A stretch of 64,000 nucleotides of DNA from positions 26,144,020-26,208,019 of the forward strand of contig NC_035170.2 in the NCBI RefSeq assembly GCF_001659605.2. The letters are read 5' to 3'. Every line of letters starts with the position of its first letter. The first letter of the stretch is position 1. The DNA is from Manihot esculenta (Eukaryota; Streptophyta; Magnoliopsida; Malpighiales; Euphorbiaceae). The notes under the pieces were generated by a model, which was not told the origin of the DNA, ran no database searches, and saw only the letters and a list, made by a program, of their open reading frames with translations. Below are positions 32,857 through 45,416 of this stretch, piece by piece. The position numbers and the translations under genes were made by a program.

Positions 32857-35122
32857 TGTAATACCCGGCTAGAGTCCGACACCGGAATTCTTGTCGTCCG
32901 GTGGACTCCGGGATGTCGGAATCCTCTAGAGGGTAGGAGATATGAGTTTCTCACGAATGTTGTGTGGTTTATTGTGTTACAGGTAAATGGAACCAAGTTT
33001 TGAGTTGAAATGAACCAAGGCAGAGGAGCCAAGTTCGGCCGCCGAAGGTAAGTTCGGCCGCCGAAAGTGCCCAATATTCGGCTTCCGAATTCAGGTTCGG
33101 CCCCCGAATGTTGCATGGTTTTGCATGCGATTCGGCAGCCGAAGCTGAGTTGCTTAGCCAGCAGTTTTGTATCCCTTAGTCAGCATTTTGGACAGGTGTT
33201 ATCACCAGATCATGTCCAGAAGTTGGTCACATCTCCCATGCTTTATCTGCACGCTTTGAGCTGCTCAGGCTAAGGGTTTCACAGGTGTGGAAAGTTTTGA
33301 AGGGAAAACAAACTTAGTTTTGAATGTTTTGAAGCAAAAAGCTCCGTTTGTGCGAGTTTGAGAGTGTGAGGAGAGTTGGTCCGTTTTCCTTAGTTCAGAG
33401 TGTTCAGCTTCTTGTTACAGGAGGTAAGTAATGCTCTTGAACCTGTTTATGTGTTTTCTGAAGGTTTTATGGAAGTTAAGGGAGAGAGATGTATGTTTAA
33501 GTGAGAAGTAGTGGTTTTGATGAGTTATGCATGTATACATGTTTCTGTGTTATGTTTGATTTGTTGTTTGGGGTTATTAGATAGTTTTGGACCCCTGTGA
33601 TCATATACGTGAGTATATGTGTGTTGAGGAGTTGGAGTATATATGGTTTGAGTGGTTGAAGGGAAGGAGAAGATGGTTTGCCGTTGAAGCTGAGTTCTGG
33701 ATGAACTCAGGTTCGGCAGCCAAAGGTTCATTCGGCCGCCGAACCTCTTGCATGGTGGCTTGGCTGCCACAGCCTGTTTTGCATGTTCGGCTCTGTTTGG
33801 GGGATTCGGCCGCCGAAGGTGCCGCCGAAGGTGTGAAACTTTCGTCTCTGGAGTGAGTTTTGGCCCCCGAAGCTTGCCCCTGAAAGGGTTCGGTCGCCGA
33901 AGATTGAGTTTCGGCCGCCGAAGGTGCTTGAGTTTCGTCTCTGGAGAGGACTTTCGGCCGCCGAACCTGCCGCCGAAAGTGTCCTGTCCAGCTTTCTTTT
34001 GCATGCTTTGCATGGATAGTTGAGTGAGTTTAAGGGGATTCTTGGGGAAGTTTAAGAGAGTTATTTCTACGCTTGTTTGGTCCCTCATTTGAGTCCATCT
34101 GTATAGGTACAGACCAGAGGAACCAGAGAGAGCAGCAGTGAGTACTGCTCCAGAGGTTCAGAGCCTGCAGAGTCAGTCAGTCCAGATAGCCAGAGGTGAG
34201 TGGAACTAAACTTATGACTTTTAATTGAACCACAAACTGCTTTTAGCATATCTCATGCATCATGTTTATGCCATAGGTTGATTGCATTAGTATTCACGAA
34301 TATGTTGCATTGCATCGTTATTTGGTGATGTGAGTGAATGCTGAATGATCCAATAGTCTCAGATAGGAAGTCCAGGAGCCTTTGACTACGCCCTGGCAGG
34401 TATAGCGAAGTCCAGGAGCCTTTGACTACGCCCTGGCAGGTATAGCAAAGTCCAGGAGCCTTTGACTACGCCCTGGCAATGGTAAGTACAGAGGTGTTAT
34501 ATACACATATACATATATGACAGGAAGACCAGGTGCTCGATTCTACGCCCTGGCACAGAGTTACTGGGACTATGTGGTGACAGGTTTACTCTTGATGTGG
34601 CTTGTCTGTGATATGGTGCATTCCATGAGATCATATTTTACTGAGATGTTTTACTGTTCTACTCACTGGGCTATAGAGCTCATCCCACTCCCTTAACCCC
34701 AGTTTTGCAGGTTCAGTGTACAGTGTACAGGGACAGTCCAGCGGAGTACAGGAAAAGTAAAGAGATCTGTAATAGCTTAGAGTGGACATGTAATATTAAA
34801 GAGATGTAATAGTTGTTGCTTGACCTAGTAATGTATGTTTTGTACATGATCTGTATATGTATATATGTTTTCCTGTATGTGAAAACCAGGCTTAACAGAG
34901 TCAGGGATACAGAGTACAGAGTACATGAGTACAGAGTACAGAGATAGTGCATGCACAGGTTAAGCCTTGGTTCAGAAAAGAGTTTTATTTTCACAGAAAA
35001 TGTATGATCATGTATGAGGTTTACAGGTACACAGAGAGTATAGCAGGCTTGCTACGGGTTCTGGCGGCCTTAAGCCGACCTGAATCCTAGCGCCGGTGAC
35101 GGTCCATTTTGGGGTCGTTACA
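32857..35122 (+). repeat. 3' LTR of the complete Tekay element (2,266 bp)
   Basis: Nearly identical to 25435-27660 but exactly 40 bp longer, because the GTCCAGGAGCC... unit is present three times (34368-34487) against two in the 5' LTR. Confidence 0.92.
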
Positions 35123-36103
35123 ATCTACGGGGTAGAATGCATGTTTAGCTTGTAGTTAGGTTTTTGAGTTATGTTATGTTTTGAGCAATGTTTGTTGGAT
35201 TGTGTTGTTGTTGTATGTTGTAGTTGGGGTTTAAGTTAGTTTGAAGCCCCTAGGAGCCAATGTATGTATATTTGCATGTTTTGGTTGAGCTAAATGCATG
35301 ATTGGAAGTTTTGGAGGCAAATGTGCTTAAGGGAGCTAAGTTTCTGCCCTTTGGCAGAAACCAGGTTCGGCAGCCGAAAGAACTTTCGGCCGCCGAACAT
35401 GGCTGGGGAGGCAGGCCTTTCGGCTGCCGAAGTTGCCCCCGAAAAGAGATTTTTCGTCTCTGTCTGGGACTTTCGGCTGCCGAAGGTGCTGCCAAACCTG
35501 CCTGGGTTTCGGCTCTGGAGGGACTTTCGGCCGCCGAAGGTGCCGCCGAACCTGCTCTGTTTTGCCTTCCTTTGCATGTTTTTCTATGATTGTTTCTTGA
35601 GGTTTTAGGGGGTTTTTGGGGAGTAGTTTAGAGTTATGTTCATGTTTGTTTGGTCCCTCATTTGAGTCCACCTGTGTAGGTTCAGACCCGAGAAACCGGG
35701 GACCCCAGCAGTGAGTCAGCTGCTCCAGTGTCTGGTCAGAGCTACCCAGAGGTGAGTGGAATCACTTACTATGTTTTAAAGTAAAGAATGGACTTTTCAG
35801 CATGTTTCACGCATCATGAATGCCATGTGATGAATTAGGTTGCTTGCATTAGAATTCACGAATATGTTGCATTTCATATTTTTATGTTGATGTGGATGAA
35901 TATTGGATGATCCATAGCCCTCGATCTATGATATGACGATGTGATATGTACGGTACGGAATGTAAGACTAGTGGGACCCATTCTACGTTCGCTGGCACTA
36001 TGTAAGAGAAAGACCAGGACCCATTCTACGTTCTGGCACAGTTGGACACTGTAATGTTATGATATGTAAGGGAAAGACCAGGACCCATTCTACGTTCTGG
36101 CAT

Positions 36104-38253
36104 TGTAACGACCCGAAATTCGGACCGCTACCGGCGCTAGGATCCGGGTCGACTTAAGGCCGCCGGGACCCGTAGCAAGCCAAACATACAACCTGTAAAC
36201 CTGTATAATCCCATACATGATCAACAACACGCATAAAAGTTAAAACTTTTCTTTCCATACTCATACTGTCACCAACTAACTCAACCTGTGCATACTCTGA
36301 TCATATACATAACATAGTCCCTCTGTGGGATCTCATCAAGCCTTAAAGGCAAAACAACCTGTGTTGAGTTAGTTTACATAAACATCATAACATAAGATCA
36401 TGTACATACAAAAAGGGATTAACAATATACTATGGTCAAGCACAACTCTATCCTCAATAACCTCATTACATAACGTACTGAATATTTTTACATTTCATCA
36501 TAAAACAATTGTCATGTCCACAATCTAACTATTACATGCATAAGACTTTCTTTTTCTCTTCTTGCCTTCTCTATCTATCCCGTACCTGCAAACCTGGGGG
36601 TTAGGGGAGAGGGGTGAGCTAGATGCCCAGTGAGTAGAACTATAAAAGGATATTTAAAACATGCCATCATGAAATGGATCACTGCACAAACATTTCACAT
36701 CATGGACGGACTGACCCAAAAATCCCTCAGCTCCATGCCCGGCCCTATTATGGGCACCACAGGACTTCGTATTGCCCGGCCCTATTATGGGCACCACAGG
36801 ACTTCGTACAAAGGGCTAGTGAGTCGTGCAATGTCCATCCCCCATCAACATCAAATAACAATGCAATGCAACATAATTCGTGATTCTAATGCAACCAACC
36901 TATAATATAATCATGATGCATGAAGCATGATAAAAGCATTTCATTTCTTAATTTAAAAGGTTAAGTTTAGTTCCACTCACCTCTGGCAGACTCTGACGAA
37001 CTCTGAAGCAGCTGGCTCACTGCTGGGGTCCTTGGTTCCTCGGGTCCGAACCTACACAGGTGGACTCCAATGAGGGACCAAACATACGTAAACATAACTC
37101 TAATATATCCCCCAAAAACCCCCTAAAACATCATGAAAACATCACAGAAAATATGCATGAAATGGCTGAACAGGGCACTTTCGGCGGCACCTTCGGCGGC
37201 CGAAAGTCCTGGGCAGAGACGAAACTCAGCTAGGTTCGGCGGCACCTTCGGCGGCCGAAAGTGCCAGACAGAGACGAAAGTCTCTTTTCGGGGGCAACTT
37301 CGGCAGCCGAATGGCCTGCCTCCCCAGCCATGTTCGGCGGCCGAAAGTACCTTCGGCTGCCGAACCTGGTTTCTGCCAAAGGGCAGAAACTTGGCTCCCT
37401 TTGTACATTTCGTCTCCAAACCTTCCAAACATGCATATTTTTCAACCAAAGCATGCATACAAGTTCCTAGGGGCCTCAAACATGCATATACCCCATCTAC
37501 AACACTTCAAACGCACAAAATCCACACACATTGTTCAAAACATCAATATAACCCATAAACTCAACATATAACCTAACATGCATTTCTACCCATAGATCTT
37601 GCATAAAACTTACTTAAAACACATGAGGAGCTTAAGATCGGCTCTTACCTCTTGAAGATCGAGAGGGAGACGACCTAAACTTGGAGATCCACGAAAATGA
37701 GCTCCCGAGTTCTCAAAGCTCCAAAGCTTGGTTTAAAGGCTCAAAATCTTCAAAACCAAAGTTATAAACTTGTTAAAACCATGAAAAATCTAAGGAAAAC
37801 ACTCAAGATTGAGGGAGGAGCGGCGGAGACTCACCTTGGCCGACGAAGGGGGAAAAAGCTCGCCCGTGCGGACCAAGGGGACCCTTTTATAGTGGCTGGC
37901 CAGGCCACTTTTCGGGGGCCGAACGTGCCTCCGTATCCATGCAATGTTCGGCGGCCGAACCTTAGGTTCGGCGGCCGAACCTGCAATTCCCTCACTCATG
38001 CTTTCGGGGGCCTAACGTGCCTCCTAATCACATGCATGTTCGGCGGCCGAACTTGACTTTCGGCGGCCGAACCTGGGTTTTCCTTCAATGATATTTTCAT
38101 GAAAAAAAAAACTCATTTAATTTCGTACTTAAAACCATTAAAAACATGAAAACATTTTACAAAAACATGATTCTACCCTTCTAGAGGTCTCCGACATCCG
38201 AGGTTCCACCGGACGGTAGGAATTCCGATACCGGAGTCTAGCCGGGTATTACA
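36104..38253 (-). mobile_element. Tekay-family solo LTR (minus strand), 2,150 bp
   Basis: Plus strand TGTAACGACCCG to GGGTATTACA, TSD GGCAT (36099-36103 and 38254-38258), inserted in the minisatellite part of the host solo LTR. It contains two copies of a 35-bp CCCGGCCCTATTATGGGCAC unit (36739-36808) and a cluster of TTCGGCGGCCGAA-type motifs at 37180-37370 and 37945-38070. Confidence 0.9.
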
Positions 38254-40254
38254 GGCATAGTTGGACTATGTAGAGGGCTAATGGTGACAAGTTCATCCTT
38301 GATGTGATTAGCTGTGATGTGATGCATTCCATAATCCATATGATTTAAATGTTTTTATTATTCTGCTCACTGGGCTCTAGTAGCTCACCCCTCTCCCATT
38401 TTTCCCCAGGATTGCAGGTACAGGGTAGACCAGGAGATTCATAAGAGTATTGAAGTCCTGTGTATGTAATAGATAGTGTGAACATGATAAATGTATTAAT
38501 GTTATGTAAAAGTACAGTCCAGTCATGTAATGATATTGAGGATTAGATATTGTGCTTGACATTGTGTATGAGGTATCCCTTTTGTTACATGATCATAAAT
38601 GTTTTATAATGTTCATGAAAGCCAACTCATCTTATGATGTATCGCCCATTGGGGCATTGATGAGATCCCACAGAGGGGTCATGATTATGATTATGAGCAT
38701 GTTCAGTGCATGTGCAGGTTGAGTTTGGCTTATGAGTGAAAGAAAAGTTTTAAATTTTTATGTATGTTGTTGATCATGTATGGGATTAAGCAGGTTTTCA
38801 GGTTGTAATTCAGGCTTGCTACGGGTCTTGGCGGCCTTAAGCCGACCCGGATCCTAGCGCCGGTAGCGGTCCGATTTTCAGGTCGTTACAAACATATTAT
38901 GCAATGCAATATATTCATGATTTCTAATGCAAACAACCTAAAATATCACATGGTATCCGTGATGCATGAACATGCTCAAAACTGATTTATTTATTTAAAA
39001 GCATAAGAGTTATTCCACTCACCTCTGGATAGCTCTGACCAGACACTGGAGCAGCTGACTCACTGCTGGGGTCCTCGGTTCCTCGGGTCCGAACCTACAC
39101 AGGTGGACTCAAATGAGGGACCAAACATACATGGACATAACTCTAAACTACTCCCCAAAAACCCCCTAAAACATCATGAAACAATCATAGAAAAACATGC
39201 AAAGGAAGGCTGGACAGGGCACTTTCGGCGGCCGAAACTCCCAGACAGAGGCGAAACTCATGCATGTTCGGCGGCACTTTCGGCGGCCGAAACTCCCAGA
39301 CAGAGATGAAAGTCTCTTTTCGGGGGCAAGCTTCGGCAGCCGAAGGCTGCTTCCACAAGCATGTTCGGCGGCCGAAAGTTCCTTCGGCTGCCGAACCTGG
39401 TTTCTCCCTTAGTGGCAAAAACTCAGCTCTTCTATGCACATACGCCTCCCAAACCATCCAAACATGCATAAACCTATTCTACAACACATACACAAGCATA
39501 CAAGCTCCTAGAGGCTTCAAACTATCTAAAACCCCATCTACAACACATCAATCATGCATTTGCAAGCCACATTGTCCAAAAACACATCATAAACTCATAA
39601 ACCTAACCATAAGCTAAACATGCATTCTAACCCAAAGATCTACTTAAAACTTACTTAAAACATGCATTGAGCTTGAGATCGGCTCTTACCTCTTGAAGAT
39701 CGAGAGAGAGACGACCTAAACTTGGAGATGGGAGATTTACAACTTCCTTAGGTCTCCAAGCTCAAAACTTGCTCAAAACTTGAAAATCTTCAAAACAAAG
39801 CAAAAACTTGTGAAAATCTTAAAAGATCTGAAGGAAGGGACTCAAGATTGGTGAGGGACGGCGGAGAGCTCACCTTGGCCGACAATGGGGAGAAAAGCTC
39901 GCCCGTTTTCGGCTAAGGGACCCTTTTATAGTGCCTCCGCATGCATGCCATGTTCGGCGACCGAACTTGAGGTTCGGCGGCCGAACCTGGACTTCCCTCA
40001 CTTATGCCTTCGGGGGCCTAAGGCACACCCGAAATGCATGCATGTTCGGCGGCCGAACTTGAGGTTCGGCGGCCGAACCTGGGTTTTCCTCCAAGGTTAT
40101 TTTCATGAAAAACTCATTTTCCTTTTTACTTAAAAGCATCAAATACATTAAAACATTTTATGAAAACGTGGTTTTACCCTTCTAGAGGTCTCCGACATCC
40201 AAGATTCCACCGGACGGTAGGAATTTCGATACCGGAGTCTAGCCGGGTATTACA

Positions 40255-40903
40255 TATAAGACTAAAACTATGGGGGAATGGACCATAGATACCAGTGCCA
40301 CAGCTCATATGTATAATGACTTATTCTTTTTTTCAAACCACAGAACTCTAGCTAGGCCATGTTTTGTTACCTTACCCGATGGCAGCATGAAGGCCATCAG
40401 CAAAATTGGAATAATTTTTCTCAATTACAACATACAACTATCGAATTTACTCTATATACCTACTTTTAAGCACAATCTGTTGTCTGTGAGCTAAATGACA
40501 CAATCAGACAAGATCACCATACAATTTTTCCATGACAAATGTGTTTTGCAGGACCTAGCGACTAAATACCCACTGGCTATTGGGAGGATGCACCAAGGAT
40601 TATACAAATTAAATAAAGAATCATTTAGCCATCAAGGAAGCAAGTTGAAGACAGCCAATACAGCATTAGCAACTCAGCAACATCAAAACAAATATGAAGT
40701 ATGGCACATAAGATTTGGTCACGTGTCTAGAAATAAGTTGTTGCACCTAAATGTAATAAAGGCAAGTGATTGTGATTCCTATGTATGCACTATTTGTCCC
40801 ATTGCAAAACAACAAAGGCTGAGTTTTAATAAAAGCAAGATTACCACTGTCGCATCTTTCGAACTAATCCATGTGGATCTTTGGGGTCCAGATTCAGCAC
40901 TTC
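40255..40903 (+). pseudogene. Copia protease and N-terminal integrase (HHCC)
   Basis: WTIDTSATAHMYND is the aspartic protease site with Gly changed to Ser (family: DSGATxH). VTLPDGS and LLYIPTFKHNLLSVS are the flanking conserved blocks. An in-frame TAA is at 40492-40494. Then GLYKL, WHIRFGHVSRNKLLHL and CTICPIAKQQRLSF give the HHCC zinc finger of integrase. HVDLWGP holds the first Asp of the DDE core. The sequence is cut at 40903 by the outer Athila element. Confidence 0.85.
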
Positions 40904-42321
40904 TGATCAAGCATAATTTAGCCACATTTTTATCATTTTTATTACTATTTAATTACATATTTTTCTAGTTTAATTCATGTTTTTATGATGTTTTTACAAA
41001 AAATGAGAAAACTGGAAACTTAGAGAAAAATTGCAGAAAAAGCTGAAAAATCGATTGGGTCAAAGTGATTTGGCCAAATCACTCGCAGGAAGCTAAAGCA
41101 GAAAACTGGGACTGACTTGCAAAAACGATCTGGGTAAGCGATTTGGGCAAATCAATTGCCCAAATCAAACTAATGCAAAAGAGGACAACAGCGTGGGAAA
41201 AATGAAAAATCAGAATTTCAAAAGTGTTGGAGTCCTATCCTACTTCAAATATCACAAGACCAATCCTATGATATCTCCAAGAGTTACTCCTAAGAAAGAC
41301 TTTCTCTAAGAAGAATATTTATTCATGATTAAATACAAAAGCAAAGAAGGAATAAAAGACTACAAAAGACCAAGTCAAATTAGGATTCCAAATCCTAATT
41401 GGACTAGGACTCTTCACCTATAAAGGGAGACAGCCATAAACCAGCAGAGGGGGCATCAAAAATTCTGCAAAACTTTAGCAGCAACACAACAGCCTCCTTT
41501 CTACTTTTCTTCTTTCTCTTTTTGTGTATTTTTGTCCACCATGAGTGGCTAAACATCTTTTTTTCTAATTGAAGTTGGGAAATTTTAGTTTTGTGATGAA
41601 TTGGGAGATTTAAAACTCCATTGTTAAGTTTTTATTTTTCAATATTTATGCAACTTGTTATTCAAGCTATTATTGCTTTGTTATTAGAATCAATTAAGGC
41701 CTGTTGTTTTTAATTGCATAAGTGATAAATTGTTAGTTTAAATAATTTAAGTCCGTAATTACTTAGATTGTTTAAACACAAGCACACTTGGTTGCATAAT
41801 CTAAACTTGACCACGCGGTTGGCAAGGTTAGAATTAGGTTTCTTTAAGTCTTAATGTAGTTAACAGTTGAAAAGTAAAAAACTCCAAGGACGTTCCTTGA
41901 CAACTTGTTAACTAGTGTTTGATTAGCGAACGTTTCATAGTCAAACTAAAACTAAGGAGGAATTTGGTTGTGAGAAGCGTCTTTCACAACCTAAACTAAT
42001 TTATTGAAATAAATAGGAGTATCAAAGAATCAATTATCAATTTTAAATAACTGAAATAGATCCATACTTCAACTAGAGCTTTTTTCCCTTTGATTTACTC
42101 TTCTTTTTAATTATTGCTTTCTCTTACTATTTAGTTTTAATTCATTGTCATCAAAACAAACCCCCCTCTTTTTATTTAATTTTGTTATTTACTTGTCCAA
42201 GTCATTATTAGGAAGATCCTTAGTGTCAAATCCCTGTGGTTCGACCCTATTGCCACTATCTACAAATTATTTTGTTGATTGATAATAGGTTTATTTTTTA
42301 CGGTTTCGACAACCGCTATCA
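40904..42321 (+). repeat. 5' LTR of the outer Athila element (1,418 bp)
   Basis: TGATCAAGCATAA to ACCGCTATCA. Contains the perfect 18-bp palindrome GTGATTTGGCCAAATCAC (41065-41082), GCGATTTGGGCAAATCA (41139-41155) and an overlapping TTGCCCAAATCA. A TATA-like CTATAAAGGG lies near 41420. Confidence 0.9.
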
Positions 42322-42326
42322 AAAAT

Positions 42327-42344
42327 TGGCGCCGTTGTCGGGAA
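42327..42344 (+). other. Primer binding site, tRNA-Asp type, outer Athila
   Basis: TGGCGCCGTTGTCGGGAA matches the Athila primer site (complement of tRNA-Asp 3' end) with two changes relative to the inner element. Confidence 0.85.
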
Positions 42345-42373
42345 TTTGATTTAAACTAACGTGTTTTCCCTTT

Positions 42374-43576
42374 ATGACCAGGGCTGGTCATAAAGAAACT
42401 CTTCTTTACGATCCGGAGATTGAGCGCACTGCCAAGGGCTTGAGAAAGCAAGCAAACTTGAGGAATCAAGCCTCAAAACCATCTTCATCAGCAACAGCAA
42501 CAAATATGGTGACTGCCATACAATTTGCTACACAGATTACTGAGGAACTTGCTGCTACACCTGCTGTTGAACCTACTACACCTGCTGCTATATCTGCTGC
42601 ACAAATCACTGTTGTACCTGTTGATCCAGTTGCTGAAACTGCTATACCTGCTGCACTTATTGAATTTGTTGCTGCACCTATTACTGCACAAGTTGTTGCA
42701 CTCATAACGAGCCCCTAAAAATGCACCAGAACCAGCCCAAAAACTAGAAATTTTTACCAAAAATTTCCACAACCAGCCCCTAAACCAGCAGCTGAATCAG
42801 CTGCAATAAAGGCAATCACAACAGCACTTGAAGAGGCATAAAATGCAGCAGCTGCTGCTCCTTGAACCAGCTGCTGTCCTTACTGAATTTGAAGCTGAAA
42901 ACGTTGAGGTAAGAGCTCTAATGGCACAAGAAAGAACTCTTCGCGAACTAGCAACAGCCGTGGGTGATCAAGCACCATGGTGCATCACTTACCCACCTTT
43001 GGCAGCCCCTTTTGAGCTCAAAACCAGATTAATTCATCTCCTTCCAAAATTCAGAGGTCTGAAAAATGAAGATCCACACAAGCACCTTAAAGAATTTCAC
43101 ATTATGTGCTCAGCAAAGAGGCCTCAAGGTATTTCTAAAGAGCATGTTAAATTAAGAGCTTTTCCCTTTTCTCTTGATGATTTTGCCAAAGATTGGTTGT
43201 CCTATTTACCACCCGGATCTATTACTTCATGGGCTGGGATGGTGAGAGCCTTCTTGAGCAAATACTTCCCAACCTCAAAAGCTATTGGTATCAGAAGAGA
43301 GATCAGTTGCATCAAGCAAAAGGATTATGAAGAGCTATATGAATATTGGGAAAGATTCAATCAATTGTGCACAAGCTGCCCTCAACATGACATTTCTGAT
43401 AAGTCCCTAATTGAATACTTTTATGGAGGTTTGTTACCTTTAGAAAGGAGGTTGATTGGTACAGCATGTGGAGGATCAATTGAAGACAAAACACCTCAAG
43501 CCATAAGGGACCTAATTTCTACAATGGCAGCAGCCTCAAAGCAATATGAAGACCAAGGACAGCTGCCAAGGAGAGT
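42374..43576 (+). pseudogene. Outer Athila gag, N-terminal and capsid part
   Basis: Starts MTRAGHKETLLYDPEIERT, like the inner element's [19 protein letters not shown]. An Ala/Thr/Pro-rich low-complexity region follows to a stop at 42716-42718, with more stops near 42840. From about 42930 the Athila capsid is well preserved: TLRELATAVGDQAPWCITYP, then [48 protein letters not shown] and YFYGGLLPLERR. The frame is cut at 43576 by the inner Athila insertion and resumes at 52217. Confidence 0.85.
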
Positions 43577-45361
43577 TGATAGAGCATATTTTAGTCCATA
43601 TTTTCATGATCTTATTGATGTTTATTTGCACCTATTCTACCTAATTTTGTGGTTTTAATCATGTTTTGCAAATATTAGGTGTGAAGAAACAATTTGGAGA
43701 AAATGCTCTTAAAAGTGCCAAAGAATGCCAAAAAAACAGCCACTTTCGGAAGCACCTTCGGAAGCACTTTCGGAAGCCAAAAGTCACCCACTTTCGGGGG
43801 CACTTTCGGCGGCCTAAAGTCAAGTCCAGAGACGAAAGTCCACTACTTTCGGCCGCCGAATCTCAACTTTCGGCCGCCGAACCTCCAAGAAATCCAGCCT
43901 TCGAAACTCATTTTAGGCAGCCAAAAATCGCCTTCAATGCACTCCTTCCTTGTCCAAGAAGCCATATCCCAAGTTGCCATATTTGAGGAGCCAAATAAGG
44001 GAAATATCTTGAGATCCAAAACTTCAATATTCACATTCAATTATTGGATTTCAAGATCCCCCTTATTAAGGAAAGAAAATCCAAAGATCACATGCTTCCT
44101 ACTTAGTGCCATGCACATTCAAAATTCAAAAGGAGTCTTTACCTTCCTTAATAGTGCATGGGCAGCCTCCTAACTATTTAGGCAACATCTTGAAGACCTA
44201 GGGCAGCAAGTAAGAAGACCAAAGTGCCCCCACTTGCCTCCAACTCGTTTTTGCCTTCACCTATGCACAAAGAAGCCTCATAACTCACCAAGGGCACTTT
44301 GGACAGCCTCTAAAAGTCTCCTGGACTTCCATGAAACCCTAGGCAGCCTCTCAAGACATATTTAAAGGCTTCAAGAAGACAAGAAGACAGATTTTGTTCC
44401 ACCTCTTCTCCAAGGAAATTCGGCAAGGCCTCTAAGGCTCTCTCCCACTCTAGTTCTTCATCTTTTGCTTTCTTTTCTTTTATTTTCTGTTTGGTTCAGC
44501 CATGAGTGGCTGAAACCTTATTTCTAGTTGAAGTTTGGTTGAAACTAAGGTTGTTTAAAGGGTTGTGAGATCTGAACAGAAACTTTTGTCTTTGATTTTA
44601 TTCAATATTCATGCAATTGATGCTTAATTCTAAGATTGCTTTGTTGTTTTGATCAAATTGGCCACTTGATTCTTAATTGCAAAGTTAATTGATTGTTGGA
44701 TTAGGATATTTGTTAGTCCGTAATTGCTGGAAATATTCTGTCCATAGAACACTTGGTGTAAAAAACCAAGAAATTGCATGATCTAACATCATCTCATACG
44801 TTTGAGTAGTTAGGGTTTGGATCTTTCTTGTTCTTCATGCAATTGGCAATTGTTTTGATGCCTATGGCCCAAGGACGTTCCTTGGCAATTTGTTGATTAG
44901 TAATTGGTTAGAGGACGTTCCCTAATCAATTTGTTCATAAGGATAGACATGGTGGTGAGAAGCGTCTTCCACCCCCATAACCAACCTATTGAATCAATCA
45001 AGGTAACCATGTTTCAATGATCAACCCAAACAACCAAAGTGGATCCATATCTTCAACTAGACCTTTCTCTTACTGATTTCCTTTTTTATTTTTATTACTT
45101 GCTGTTTTAATTACTTTCATTAGTTGTTAATCAAATCATCTCAAAACCCCCCTTTTTACTTTCCTTGCACTTTACTTTTGTTCTATTTGCAATCACTTGC
45201 TTTCTATTGTGTTTTCAATTGGTTTTATTGTTCTTGATTGAAATAAACAAATAGGTAATCGATTCTCTGTGGATACGATCCTTCACCACTGTCTACAGTT
45301 GTAAATTGTAGGTAACCAAAGAAGGTTATTTTTGGCCGGCTTCGACAACCGCTCCTGTCAA
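43577..45361 (+). repeat. 5' LTR of the inner Athila element (1,785 bp)
   Basis: TGATAGAGCATA to GCTCCTGTCA. At 43740-43885 it holds a block of TTCGGAAGC, TTCGGGGGC and TTCGGCGGCC variants ending in two exact TTCGGCCGCCGAA (43848 and 43869). GAGACGAAAGTC nearby also occurs in the Tekay LTRs. Confidence 0.92.
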
Positions 45362-45365
45362 AAAT

Positions 45366-45383
45366 TGGCGCCGTTGCCGGGGA
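45366..45383 (+). other. Primer binding site, tRNA-Asp, inner Athila
   Basis: TGGCGCCGTTGCCGGGGA is an exact complement of the plant tRNA-Asp 3' end including CCA. Confidence 0.92.
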
Positions 45384-45416
45384 ATTGATTTCACTTGTTT
45401 GTTTATTTTTGTTTTC

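Larger units (their letters stand above)
25435..35122 (+). mobile_element. Complete Tekay-type (chromovirus) Ty3/gypsy element
   Basis: 9,688 bp. 5' LTR 25435-27660, primer site 27664-27677, gag-pol 27882-32778, polypurine tract 32844-32856, 3' LTR 32857-35122; TSD ATCTA (25430-25434 and 35123-35127). The chromodomain at the end of pol and the long LTRs fit the Tekay (Del) lineage. By eye the LTRs differ by about ten substitutions plus one extra 40-bp repeat unit, so insertion was recent. Gag-pol has three nonsense codons and a frameshift, so the copy is now defective. Confidence 0.92.
24782..38890 (+). mobile_element. Tekay-family solo LTR (plus strand), split by a full element and another solo LTR
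   Basis: Begins TGTAATACTCGGC and ends GGTCGTTACA. The TSD is AACAT (24777-24781 and 38891-38895). Own segments are 24782-25434, 35128-36103 and 38259-38890, together about 2.26 kb, the length of one LTR. The two interruptions each have their own 5-bp TSD made from this LTR's sequence. Confidence 0.85.
23945..40254 (-). mobile_element. Tekay-family solo LTR (minus strand), itself split by 24782-38890
   Basis: The plus strand starts TGTAACGACTCG and ends GCCGGGTATTACA, i.e. a reversed LTR with TG...CA ends. The TSD is TATAA (23940-23944 and 40255-40259). Summing 23945-24781 and 38896-40254 gives about 2.2 kb, one LTR length, with no internal region, so this is a solo LTR left by LTR-LTR recombination. 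It contains a variable repeat of CCAGGGGCGTAGTGCAGGCC type (24560-24710) and many TTCGG...CCGAA motifs (39220-39400, 39950-40080). Confidence 0.85.
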
